Positions 40,286 through 47,789 of a stretch of DNA of 64,000 nt are shown in pieces. Source of the DNA: Lumbricus rubellus (Eukaryota > Annelida > Clitellata > Crassiclitellata > Lumbricidae); NCBI GenBank assembly GCA_945859605.1, contig OX243826.1:484416-548415 (forward strand), in the 5' to 3' direction. The position numbers and the translations under genes were made by a program. The notes below the pieces were generated by a model that worked only from the letters and a program-made list of their open reading frames with translations, had not been told where the DNA came from and searched no databases. How positions within the stretch are numbered: position 1 is the stretch's first letter; every line of letters begins with the position of its first letter.

Positions 40286-40984
40286 CTACATGATTTCGTA
40301 CATGTTCACGTTAGTCGTCTTTTTCACAGATTCGGTATTTTTCTCAAACATGCTTTGAAAGGACTGCCTGACCTCTTCTCTTCCCCGATCGATGAGTGAT
40401 TGTTTCGTTTCCTCGTCCATCGCGGCTGCCGCAACTTTCGACTTACTTTTAATTTCTTCTTTCATGCCATTGAATTTTTCAATCTCGCTTAGAATCAGAG
40501 AATATTCCTCATCTGAAATGTGATCATCCACGAGTGCTTTTGAAATATGGTCGCTGATCGTGTTGAGCTTCGCATCAGCTAGCGTTTTGATCTTTTCATG
40601 CTTCTCCGCCTTGAGGGCGAGCTTTTTACAGATTCGGCCGCCAATTATACTCAATAGCCCCGCACCTAGCGCTGTCCCTTCCATAGCAATAGCGATGGGG
40701 GTCGCAATTATGGTGGCTAGTACACCGATTCCCGAAATTCCGAGCCCCATCGTGACCGCTATGAGGAAGCTGTCTACTACGCCGATTACGCTCACACTTC
40801 TATGGTACTTTTTACTCAGCGTTGCTCTTTTGTCTCGTTCTTGCTCGATCTCCTTTTTGATTTCGCTAATCTTTTGAAGCCGATACGTTTGTGCGGACCC
40901 TGCGGCTATTTGTATTTCACCTTCCGGCGCAGAGGGCGTTATATTTGTTAGGTTTGGATAGAGTTTGATGCCTTCGTATTCCAT
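40286..40984 (-). CDS. Polinton conserved membrane protein (232 aa), copy 2
   Basis: Counterpart of 1376-2074, start at MEYEGIKL. Two hydrophobic segments at ~70-115 (GLGISGIGVLATIIATPIAI and ALGAGLLSIIG) followed by a charged helical C-terminal half. Very few changes between copies. Confidence 0.75.
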   Translation of the reverse strand: MEYEGIKLYPNLTNITPSAPEGEIQIAAGSAQTYRLQKISEIKKEIEQERDKRATLSKKYHRSVSVIGVVDSFLIAVTMGLGISGIGVLATIIATPIAIAMEGTALGAGLLSIIGGRICKKLALKAEKHEKIKTLADAKLNTISDHISKALVDDHISDEEYSLILSEIEKFNGMKEEIKSKSKVAAAAMDEETKQSLIDRGREEVRQSFQSMFEKNTESVKKTTNVNMYEIM

Positions 40985-41012
40985 TCTTTTATTTATTAGC
41001 AATATATATTTT

Positions 41013-41411
41013 TTACTGTTGATAATTTACACAGCATAGCGAATCTCCTTCGTTTATCGTTACTACCGAATCGGAGTTGTTTTGAATGGAAACTATGATA
41101 TCATCAATCACATCTTCTGAAATCACTCCGTCTAGTAGACTGCATCGTCGTTCTTTGATACTCTGTCTGAGGGAAACGAGGCAAAGACCCACCGACATTT
41201 CTACACCGAGTCCAAGCCTTAGCGTATTTGCCGCCTTTGGTTGTATCATGATATCATTTTGCGCAAAAATTTCCCATCGCAGACCTCCTAGCTGTCTTAC
41301 TGGGGCGCGAGTAACACCGCTCGTAATCTTCCAAAAGACTGAAACGGGCTGCGTTCTAACCTCTACCGGTCTAGTTGGTTTAGTTCCAAATTTGTGTATT
41401 GGTCTCGACAT
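41013..41411 (-). CDS. Polinton dUTPase-fold-like protein (132 aa), copy 2
   Basis: Same as 948-1346, with the LLDGVISEDVIDD and INEGDSLCCVNY blocks unchanged. Substitutions lie outside these (TIQPK/MIQPK, AAGL/SVGL). Absence of the catalytic motif-3 residues in both copies argues that loss of enzyme function predates their split. Confidence 0.6.
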   Translation of the reverse strand: MSRPIHKFGTKPTRPVEVRTQPVSVFWKITSGVTRAPVRQLGGLRWEIFAQNDIMIQPKAANTLRLGLGVEMSVGLCLVSLRQSIKERRCSLLDGVISEDVIDDIIVSIQNNSDSVVTINEGDSLCCVNYQQ

Positions 41412-41427
41412 TTTTTAATAGAATAGA

Positions 41428-42024
41428 TTATAATATCATGCCGAGAATCGGAATGTTTTGAAACGGCGAATTGGGGCCCAACAAAAGTCCTTCGCCCCTC
41501 GCATAGCCCGACCCTGTTTTCATGTACAGCCCGGATGCCGTTATCGAGCTACCTTTTTGCCACGGGGACAAGTACAAACCAGATCCGGCTGCTCTTATTT
41601 TGCACGCTATGTCACCTTTCTTGACATACATTACACCCGAACCGCTGATTTTATCCACAATCTTAGTAGTTGCCGCGGAGCCGAGACCACTTAGCGCTCC
41701 CATTGCCAAACTTGGCAGTGCATTAGACAGAAGGAACCGTCCCGCTGTCGCTAGAAACGGAAGTATAGCGCCTATGAATCCACCTTCGACTTTCTTGTTG
41801 TTCTCCAATTGCGTTTTACTCATTTTAATAATCATACCAGTTCTTTTTTGGTAGGCTGCTGCCATTTTGTTGATTTGCGCCTGGGTGAGACCCAAAACGT
41901 GTTCGCCATTCAAATCATCGTGCGATAGTTTGATACTCACGCCGCTCCCCGCTTGAAGTGCTCTTTTAATTTTGTCTTGTTGCGCTTCTGAAATATTAAC
42001 TTTTACGCCCATGTAACGATTCAT
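41428..42024 (-). CDS. Polinton hydrophobic/glycine-rich protein (198 aa), copy 2
   Basis: Counterpart of 335-931 with the same length, the same internal SIKLS/IIKMS repeat, GGF-led hydrophobic region and Gly/Ser-rich C-terminus. Candidate virion core or membrane-active protein; not proven. Confidence 0.75.
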   Translation of the reverse strand: MNRYMGVKVNISEAQQDKIKRALQAGSGVSIKLSHDDLNGEHVLGLTQAQINKMAAAYQKRTGMIIKMSKTQLENNKKVEGGFIGAILPFLATAGRFLLSNALPSLAMGALSGLGSAATTKIVDKISGSGVMYVKKGDIACKIRAAGSGLYLSPWQKGSSITASGLYMKTGSGYARGEGLLLGPNSPFQNIPILGMIL

Positions 42025-42048
42025 TTTATTAATAAATTACAAAAACTT

Positions 42049-42843
42049 TCAAACTTCTCTGATGTGAAATCGAATCGCCAATTCCTCGCCCCGAAGATTT
42101 AGTAGGTTCCCGTGTTGGTCTGTGAGCCTCGTTTCCATCGTTGAAATTGTAGATAGCAAAATCGGGAGATATATCAAATTATGCGGCACTTCGATAATCT
42201 TGTAACCCGGGCCTACGTTTGGGAAAAAAGAATATATCACGTTTTCCGATGTTCCGTTAGTGTACGAAGACCCGATAATGTCACTGGTCACTCTCAGGCT
42301 GCTTACACTCATTATATTCACCAAGTCCTCCGATTCATTATAGCCATCCCTATAGATCCATCTGCTGAAACCTAGAACCCGTCCTATCGAATTCTTTGGC
42401 GTAAAGTCAACCCTATAATCTGCTTCTATATTCACCACAGACCTCAGAGTATTGGTGTTTGGCGCTATTGAGATACAGTAATTTCCATTTACTCCGTCGA
42501 AATGTCCATTCCCCTTCATGACTCTCTGTATATATTCGTTGATATCCGTTATTTCATAGCACCCCTCTGGAACTGCAATGTTTACCCAATCTGTGCCGGA
42601 ATTCGGCGAATACCTGAAGCCGTTGTTTGTCGCATCGATATTAGGAAAAGAATAGTACGTCTCGAGGGCAACTAAGGCCATTTCATATTTCTTATTCTTC
42701 TCCAGTTCGAGTAGTGGATTAAACTTCGTTCTGATTCGCGTGCTCTTTTCGCTTAGAAAAATGGAAAATGATGTTTTTGGTTCCGTGTTGCAGGCCGTCT
42801 TTTCCGTGTTTTCCGATATCTGTTTGAGAAGCGATGATTCCAT
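42049..42843 (-). CDS. Polinton minor capsid (penton-like) protein (264 aa)
   Basis: Full-length penton-like protein; the start is set at MESSLLKQI, because the six codons upstream (MYCIVK) overlap the AT-rich leader. The N-terminal ~35 residues are extended and polar. A beta-rich body follows, with KYEMALVALETYYSFPNI, an IGRVLGFSRWIY strand region and the C-terminal LRGEELAIRFHIREV strand typical of Polinton minor capsid proteins (PX). Expected to form capsid vertices. It is followed by the ATPase gene in the same minus-strand run. Confidence 0.85.
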   Translation of the reverse strand: MESSLLKQISENTEKTACNTEPKTSFSIFLSEKSTRIRTKFNPLLELEKNKKYEMALVALETYYSFPNIDATNNGFRYSPNSGTDWVNIAVPEGCYEITDINEYIQRVMKGNGHFDGVNGNYCISIAPNTNTLRSVVNIEADYRVDFTPKNSIGRVLGFSRWIYRDGYNESEDLVNIMSVSSLRVTSDIIGSSYTNGTSENVIYSFFPNVGPGYKIIEVPHNLIYLPILLSTISTMETRLTDQHGNLLNLRGEELAIRFHIREV

Positions 42844-42863
42844 TTTTACTATACAATACAATT

Positions 42864-43652
42864 TTACAATGGCGGATCCTCGATTATATAAAATTCATCG
42901 AGCCCGCATCGGTATTTACCATTGTACTTGTCGCTAGTCAGGTCTAAAACCACGAATCCATGAGGTTGTTCCCATACCGTTTTGCATAGTTTTCTAAATT
43001 CATTTTTCGACATGTCTGTACTCACGTGATCGTTGTAAATATGATTACAATTTTTCAGATCTTGTTTGAACAGGCAAATAAAGTTCGCATTTTCTCTGAT
43101 TGTTTGGCGCGGTAATTTGAAATAATTCTGGGCGAGGTAAAAACAATCTACATTACTATGCCGCCCCCGATTGTAATACGTTTCACATTTGTTTTGTTTT
43201 TCCAATTGAAGATCATCGAAAATCATCAGGTTCTTCTTTTCGGCGCTCAAATCTCTCGGGTCCGGTACATCGTCGGCGCTCTCAAAGAACTTGGCAATTA
43301 TATCGGATTTAGCTTCTACGTTTTTTGCTATTTCTTCCATAACGAGGTCCGGCGACGCATTTCGGCCCACGATTTCATCTCGGTGCTCAAACAACCAAAC
43401 GATCGCTTCTTTCGGCAATTTTTCTTCGTATGCTTTTTTAATAATGCGATATTCCGGTTGAAACAGAGAAGTACCGAATACCTGCAAGTTATTATAATCC
43501 AACCAGTCTGGCCTGAGTAAAAGATTGAGAAGAAGCGTCGTTTTTCCACACGCCGATTTCCCAACTATCAAACCACGTATGCTTTTGGGTAGCAACGGAT
43601 TATTGAATCTTTTCGAGAGCGCTGTGCCCCAACTCATATCTCTAATCTCCAT
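42864..43652 (-). CDS. Polinton FtsK/HerA-type packaging ATPase (262 aa)
   Basis: A P-loop ATPase of the A32-like genome-packaging type. Walker A is VGKSACGKTT (~29-38), Walker B is NLMIFDDLQ (~142-150), with a following motif containing YLAQNYFKLPRQ (~173) as in the sensor region of these enzymes. The size fits Polinton ATPases. The gene is intact. It is divergent from the PLA2-like gene, with only 28 bases between the start codons, an A/T-rich bidirectional promoter region. Confidence 0.92.
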   Translation of the reverse strand: MEIRDMSWGTALSKRFNNPLLPKSIRGLIVGKSACGKTTLLLNLLLRPDWLDYNNLQVFGTSLFQPEYRIIKKAYEEKLPKEAIVWLFEHRDEIVGRNASPDLVMEEIAKNVEAKSDIIAKFFESADDVPDPRDLSAEKKNLMIFDDLQLEKQNKCETYYNRGRHSNVDCFYLAQNYFKLPRQTIRENANFICLFKQDLKNCNHIYNDHVSTDMSKNEFRKLCKTVWEQPHGFVVLDLTSDKYNGKYRCGLDEFYIIEDPPL

Positions 43653-43680
43653 TTTAAAAATATATATTATTAAAAACGAA

Positions 43681-44205
43681 GTGTATTGCGTAAAATGTAA
43701 AGAACAGACCGAAACGAGGGATGTGCAGAACGCCGTGGCTAATAATGGGAGATCGATGCTCAGGGGTGTTTGCGTCGTATGCGGGAAAACAAAAACTCAA
43801 TTCGTGAAGGCGTCTGCTATTGTGCAAGGCGGAGATCTAGTAGGTTCATTGAACGCTGCCACCAGCAACATTAAATTACCTTGGGCTAAATTTCCAGGCG
43901 AATTACATTTGCCGGGCCATCAGTTTACTGGTCCCGGTACTAGACTAGATTTGCGTCTGAATCCCAACGAAACCCCCAAAGATTGGAGCAAACCTATAAA
44001 CAGGGTAGATAGTGCGGCGTATATTCACGACCTAGCATACAATCGACACACTGATACGGCTTCTAGGAATGTCGCTGATAGAGTAATGATAAACCAGTTG
44101 AATAATATACCAAATCCAAGTCTGCGGGAACGCGTAGAGAGGGCGATAGTCAAACCTATTTTGTCCGCTAAAACGAGTCTCGGGCTAGGTTTAAAAAAAG
44201 CCTAG
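43681..44205 (+). CDS. Polinton PLA2-domain protein with zinc ribbon (about 174 aa), start codon GTG
   Basis: N-terminal zinc ribbon: CVKC ... CVVCGKTK (~3-37). A PLA2-like domain follows: Ca-binding-loop-like GPGTRLDLRLNP (~85), then NRVDSAAYIHDLAYNRH with the His-Asp pair of secreted and parvovirus VP1-type phospholipases. The family normally starts M-Y-C-V-K-C; here the codon before YCVKC is GTG (43681-43683), so the usual start is lost. The frame is open further upstream to 43525, but that part is antisense to the ATPase gene and unlikely to be used. The domain probably helps membrane penetration of the particle, by analogy with parvoviruses. Confidence 0.75.
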   Translation: MYCVKCKEQTETRDVQNAVANNGRSMLRGVCVVCGKTKTQFVKASAIVQGGDLVGSLNAATSNIKLPWAKFPGELHLPGHQFTGPGTRLDLRLNPNETPKDWSKPINRVDSAAYIHDLAYNRHTDTASRNVADRVMINQLNNIPNPSLRERVERAIVKPILSAKTSLGLGLKKA

Positions 44206-44264
44206 AATTACAGCAGGACCTGAAATGGACTAATCAATTAGCGAATGAATTACACAAACCAGTA

Positions 44265-45134
44265 GTGAGAAATTTTAGGACGAGGCGGGTCCGTGTTGGC
44301 GGGATTGACCAGATTTGGGCGGCTGACCTAATCGACATGCAGGCTTTCGCTAGAGATAATGATGGCGTGAAGTATCTATTGACCGTCATAGATGTATTTT
44401 CCAAGTACGGATGGATCGTTCCATTACATGACAAGAGTGGGAAGTCTACAGCTGATGGGTTCGTGAAGATACTCAGGGGTGGCCGACAGCCAGTCAAAGT
44501 TTGGTGCGACAAAGGGAAAGAATTTTATAATAAAAATGTGAAGAATTTAGTCGAGTTGTATTCTACCGAAAATGAGGGGAAAAGTTGTATCGTAGAAAGA
44601 TGGAATAGGAGTATGAAAGATAAAATGTTCAAGTACTTTACTGCTAATTCAACGAGAAGATATATCGATGTATTAGATGAGATGGTTAGTAATTATAATG
44701 ACACGAGACATTCTTCGATCAAAATGACCCCCGCGAAGGCTAGTATGAAAGTGAACGAAAAGACTGTATTTATGAATTTATACGGCGATGAGATTTCAGG
44801 GCCTATTACACCAAAGTTTTCAGTCGGCGATCGAGTCAGAATAACTAGGAAGAAGAGCATTTTTGACAAGGGTTACTTGCCGAGATGGACGGAGGAGGTT
44901 TTTGTAGTATCTCAGGTTCAATATACAGATCCGCCAACTTACAAGATTACTGATTCTGCTGGTGAGGAAATACAAGGCTCTTTTTACGAGCAGGAGCTAC
45001 AGAAAACAACTCAAGAAATATTTAGAATCGAAAAAGTGATTAGGAAACGCGGGAAGAAATCACTCGTGAAGTGGTTAGGCTACCCAGACTCGTTCAATTC
45101 TTGGATTAATAACGAAAACTTGATGACATTGTGA
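44265..45134 (+). CDS. Polinton integrase (rve family) with C-terminal chromodomain, N-terminal part missing
   Basis: Retroviral-type integrase core: first Asp in WAADLIDM (~20), second in VWCDKGKEFY (~85), Glu in CIVERWNRSMK (~108). An SH3-like segment (FSVGDRVRITRKK) and a chromodomain (FRIEKVIRKRGKKSLVKWLGYP...SWI) at the end follow, as is known for Polinton integrases. The frame is open back to 44172, overlapping the end of the PLA2 gene, and gives the usual LANELHKPVVRNF lead-in. The longer N-terminal region with the zinc-binding part found in full Polinton integrases is not present, so the gene seems 5'-deleted. Confidence 0.9.
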   Translation: MRNFRTRRVRVGGIDQIWAADLIDMQAFARDNDGVKYLLTVIDVFSKYGWIVPLHDKSGKSTADGFVKILRGGRQPVKVWCDKGKEFYNKNVKNLVELYSTENEGKSCIVERWNRSMKDKMFKYFTANSTRRYIDVLDEMVSNYNDTRHSSIKMTPAKASMKVNEKTVFMNLYGDEISGPITPKFSVGDRVRITRKKSIFDKGYLPRWTEEVFVVSQVQYTDPPTYKITDSAGEEIQGSFYEQELQKTTQEIFRIEKVIRKRGKKSLVKWLGYPDSFNSWINNENLMTL

Positions 45135-45135
45135 G

Positions 45136-45727
45136 ACGATTATAAACCAACGGTGTAAAATCGTTTGCGATATTGTAATCCCGTATCTACGTCGTAGTCC
45201 ACTCATACCCTTACATCACACAGGCATGAGTTGCCATTGCATTGACAATTAACGATGATGATCTCGTTGTCGATCAAACTAACATTACACGGGGGTGAGT
45301 TGCCATTGCGCCGACGACGAACGACGGTAATCGTGCATGGACGTTGTTGACGATACGGACGTGGATACTTGCATGGACATTCATCGTCGCAGCATTCGCG
45401 GTTGTGGACGTCAATTACAACAATCAGCTCCGATCTCCGCAGTATTGTTGTATTTCCAACCAAGCCGAGCTGCCTGGCGATTTTTCGTAATTCAGTTTTA
45501 GTTTTATTCGGGTAAACCATTTTTATTGGAATATCTTGTCTTTAGATCGAGCTGGATATTCCATGAATTTGAAAAAGTAAGGCTGACATTGGCTGAACTG
45601 CGCGGGCACTCAATTTTTAAGGCTGTACTGGTCAAATTGGATGAAAGTCAAGGCTGTACTGGTCAAATTGGATGAAAGTCAAGGCTGTACTGGTCGAATG
45701 AGTCAGCCGCCTTATTGGGCCTCTACT
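45136..45727 (-). repeat. Polinton 2 right terminal inverted repeat (592 bp)
   Basis: Reverse complement of 24071-24662 with a few substitutions. It carries the second copy of the 105-residue gene and three ~31-bp units (GGCTGTACTGGTCAAATTGG) at the outer end, terminating in GGGCCTCTACT. Followed directly by CTCATA. Confidence 0.93.
45203..45520 (-). CDS. TIR-encoded SAP-like, cysteine-rich protein (105 aa), right copy
   Basis: Same protein as 24278-24595 with three residue changes (for example N-G-N-S-P-P-C-N instead of N-D-N-S-P-P-C-D). Being in the TIR, it is present twice per element and read inward from both ends. SAP-like N-terminus and Cys-rich C-terminus suggest DNA binding; the role is unknown. 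Confidence 0.6.
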   Translation of the reverse strand: MVYPNKTKTELRKIARQLGLVGNTTILRRSELIVVIDVHNRECCDDECPCKYPRPYRQQRPCTITVVRRRRNGNSPPCNVSLIDNEIIIVNCQCNGNSCLCDVRV

Positions 45728-46182
45728 CTCATACCATGGGCGGGAGGAAAATACTTAACCTGGGACGCAACCAGCATACATACTTGCGCCGCATCATACA
45801 TAAATAAGACAGCGACGACACCTGGAAGTGCGGCTGAGCTGGCAGCCTCACGCAAAATATCTAAATATACAGATCTCCCTGCAACCCGCAGCTTCGTTCC
45901 GATCACGTTAGAAACATTGGGACCAATTAACTTGTCAGGTCGCGAGTTCATTGAGGAACTAGGTCGTCGGCTGACTACAGCCACGGGCGACCCTCAGGAG
46001 TCTACACATCTTTTTCAGCTTATCTGTACACAACGCTATAACGCAATTGCGTTTAGAGGGACTTTTATTCACGACACCGTGACGTTGACCAAGAACACTT
46101 TTAGTAGAAATTATCACTCTTCGGAGTTGATGTTAGAATAGGAAGTTGTGTTTTCTCAATAAATGAAGTTGTTCATAATAAA
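45728..46182 (+). pseudogene. Non-LTR retrotransposon 3' end, target of Polinton 2 (right part)
   Basis: It starts with the CTCATA duplication (45728-45733). The frame continues IPWAGGKYLTWDAT, then AAELAASRKISKYTDL, FVPITLETLGPIN, FIEELGRRLTTATGDP and HLFQ, the recurrent C-terminal block after reverse transcriptase in invertebrate non-LTR elements. It ends with a short 3' UTR and the (AAT)n tail at 46183. Confidence 0.78.
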
Positions 46183-46187
46183 ATAAC

Positions 46188-46254
<67 letters not shown>

Positions 46255-46271
46255 GTAATAATAATAATAAT
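46183..46271. repeat. (AAT)n microsatellite
   Basis: About 29 AAT triplets with one AGT and one AGC interruption; likely the tail of the preceding retrotransposon. Confidence 0.93.
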
Positions 46272-46275
46272 AGCA

Positions 46276-46333
46276 ATGACTATAACCATAAAAATCATCA
46301 CCTCTCAAATACTTTAACTGGAAAGATGTCTGC
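46276..46333. repeat. 58-bp direct repeat, left copy, flanking the Gypsy element
   Basis: A perfect 58-base match to 51034-51091. It begins ATGACTATAACC and ends AAGATGTCTGC, directly before the 5' LTR. It contains the donor-like end of the host gene copy 2 first exon (CTTTAAC on plus). Confidence 0.9.
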
Positions 46334-46498
46334 TGTAGTATAGTAGGGAACCAGCTGTAATAATAATAATAGCATAGAACCAGTCCAGAGTCAGAGGAAG
46401 ATTGGAAAAGATCTAAAATGGCGGATAGACAGAATAACAACGCAGAACGATTGAATGTGCAGTTTAATTAAAATACTATTGTCAATAAAGTGTATTTA
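46334..46498 (+). repeat. 5' LTR (165 bp)
   Basis: Starts TGTAGTATAGTAGGG, ends AAAGTGTATTTA. Contains an AATAAA at 46485. Two differences from the 3' LTR near GATTGGAAAAGATC (CGAG in the 3' copy). Confidence 0.92.
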
Positions 46499-46552
46499 GC
46501 AATTGACAATATAACATTTGGCGACGAGGAATAAAACGAAACGAACTTCACG

Positions 46553-47768
46553 ATGGAACTTGGGCCAATACCCCATTTCGCACCGTTCAGACCGGACGCC
46601 GACCCAACGTCGACGGCCCAACGCTGGAACAAATGGATAGACCGTTTTGAAATTCTGCTAACTGCGTTGAACATTACCGAGGCTAAACGCCAACGAGCTA
46701 TGCTTCTGCACCTGGCAGGTGAGGAAGTTTTTGACATTTACGATGGATTAGTTGTTGAATCCGAATCTGCTGAACATTCTGCCTATGAACTAACCAAGAA
46801 AGCGTTAGACGACCATTTTAGCCCACAGAAAAACATTGAATTTGAAAGGTACAATTTCCGTCTGGCGAAACCCGATGAACACGAACCAACGGACACTTAT
46901 CATACACGGCTCCGAACTTTGGCTAAACACTGTGAGTTTACTAATGCAGATGCTGAAATCAAATCTCATGTTATTCAGACCACTCGCTCGAATCGACTGC
47001 GACGGCGTGCTCTTGCTGATACTCGTATGATGTTAAAAGTTCTATTGGACAACTGCACGTGCCATGGAATCATTGGATCGACAAGCTAAAGTCATAGAAA
47101 TGGGAGTTAGTGAAAAAGATCATACTGTTGCACAGGTGAGCCAGCGTTCACCACCACAGACCCGTCAACAGCCAGCCAAGAAGCCAAGTTCGTTCCAGTC
47201 GGTAAGCCAGTGTCGTAACTGTGGCCTTTCCTATCCTCATCCAGGTGGGAAAACACAATGCCCAGCCTGGGGAAAATCCTGTTTTGCCTGCAATATGCAA
47301 AACCACTTCCAGAGACAATGTCGCAGCACGGGTAAAACTCAGCGAATGAAGGCACAACGCACAACAAATATGACACGAACACCCACAACCACTGTACGCC
47401 ATATCCGTCAGATGGATACAGAAGCAGAAACGTTTACGACAGAAGACGAATCGAAGGATGACTACGCTTTCGTGCTCGAAAACCAGAAAATAAAGAAACT
47501 GCCTTATGTCCGAGTGGTGAACAATGATTTTCCAGTCGACATGCTTCTGGACACGGGTGCAAGCGTCAACATCATAGACGAACCGACATTCCGCGAGTTT
47601 CCGAAAGGTATGAACCTCAAACCTTCGCAGATCACGATTCATTCATACGCTTCAACCACTCCAGTCAGAATTATAGGACATTTTGAAACTCAAGTGAGAT
47701 ACAAACAAAATATTGTGGATGCAGTTTTCCATATAGCTAAAGGTGATAAAGGTTCATTGTTAAGCTAA
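46553..47768 (+). pseudogene. gag: Gypsy gag and protease, frameshifted, ending at a premature stop
   Basis: The gag starts MELGPIPHFAPFRPD and has RWNKWIDRFEILLTAL and MLLHLAGEEVFDIYD, a typical Gypsy (Mag-like) capsid start. A frameshift near 47050-47085 moves the frame. The second part has a zinc knuckle region (CRNCGLSY...CFACNMQNHFQRQC) and the aspartic protease motif MLLDTGASVNII (~47545). The frame stops at 47766-47768 in the polyprotein, just before the reverse transcriptase. Confidence 0.85.
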
Positions 47769-47789
47769 GATACTGCCTCAAAGCTTGGT

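Larger units (their letters stand above)
24071..45727 (+). mobile_element. Polinton/Maverick copy 2, complete (21,657 bp)
   Basis: This is a complete Polinton: 592-bp terminal inverted repeats, termini AGTAGAGGCCC, and a perfect 6-bp CTCATA duplication, the length known for Polintons. Gene order from the left is TIR gene, polB, zinc ribbon, protease, fibre A, fibre B on plus; capsid, basic protein, conserved protein, membrane protein, dUTPase-fold, hydrophobic protein, penton and ATPase on minus; then PLA2-like and integrase on plus, TIR gene on minus. Two later transposons split polB (24992-29614 and 30721-32341). Without them the element would be about 15.4 kb, within the usual 15-20 kb. 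It lies in intron 1 of host gene copy 2, inside a retrotransposon remnant. Confidence 0.95.

Noticed and set aside
43525..43680. Extended N-terminus of the PLA2-like protein from 43525
   Set aside because: This part is antisense to the start of the ATPase gene and unlike any family member; the conserved protein begins at YCVKC.
46183..46271. A CRISPR-like or other regular array
   Set aside because: Simple (AAT)n repeat without spacers in eukaryotic DNA.
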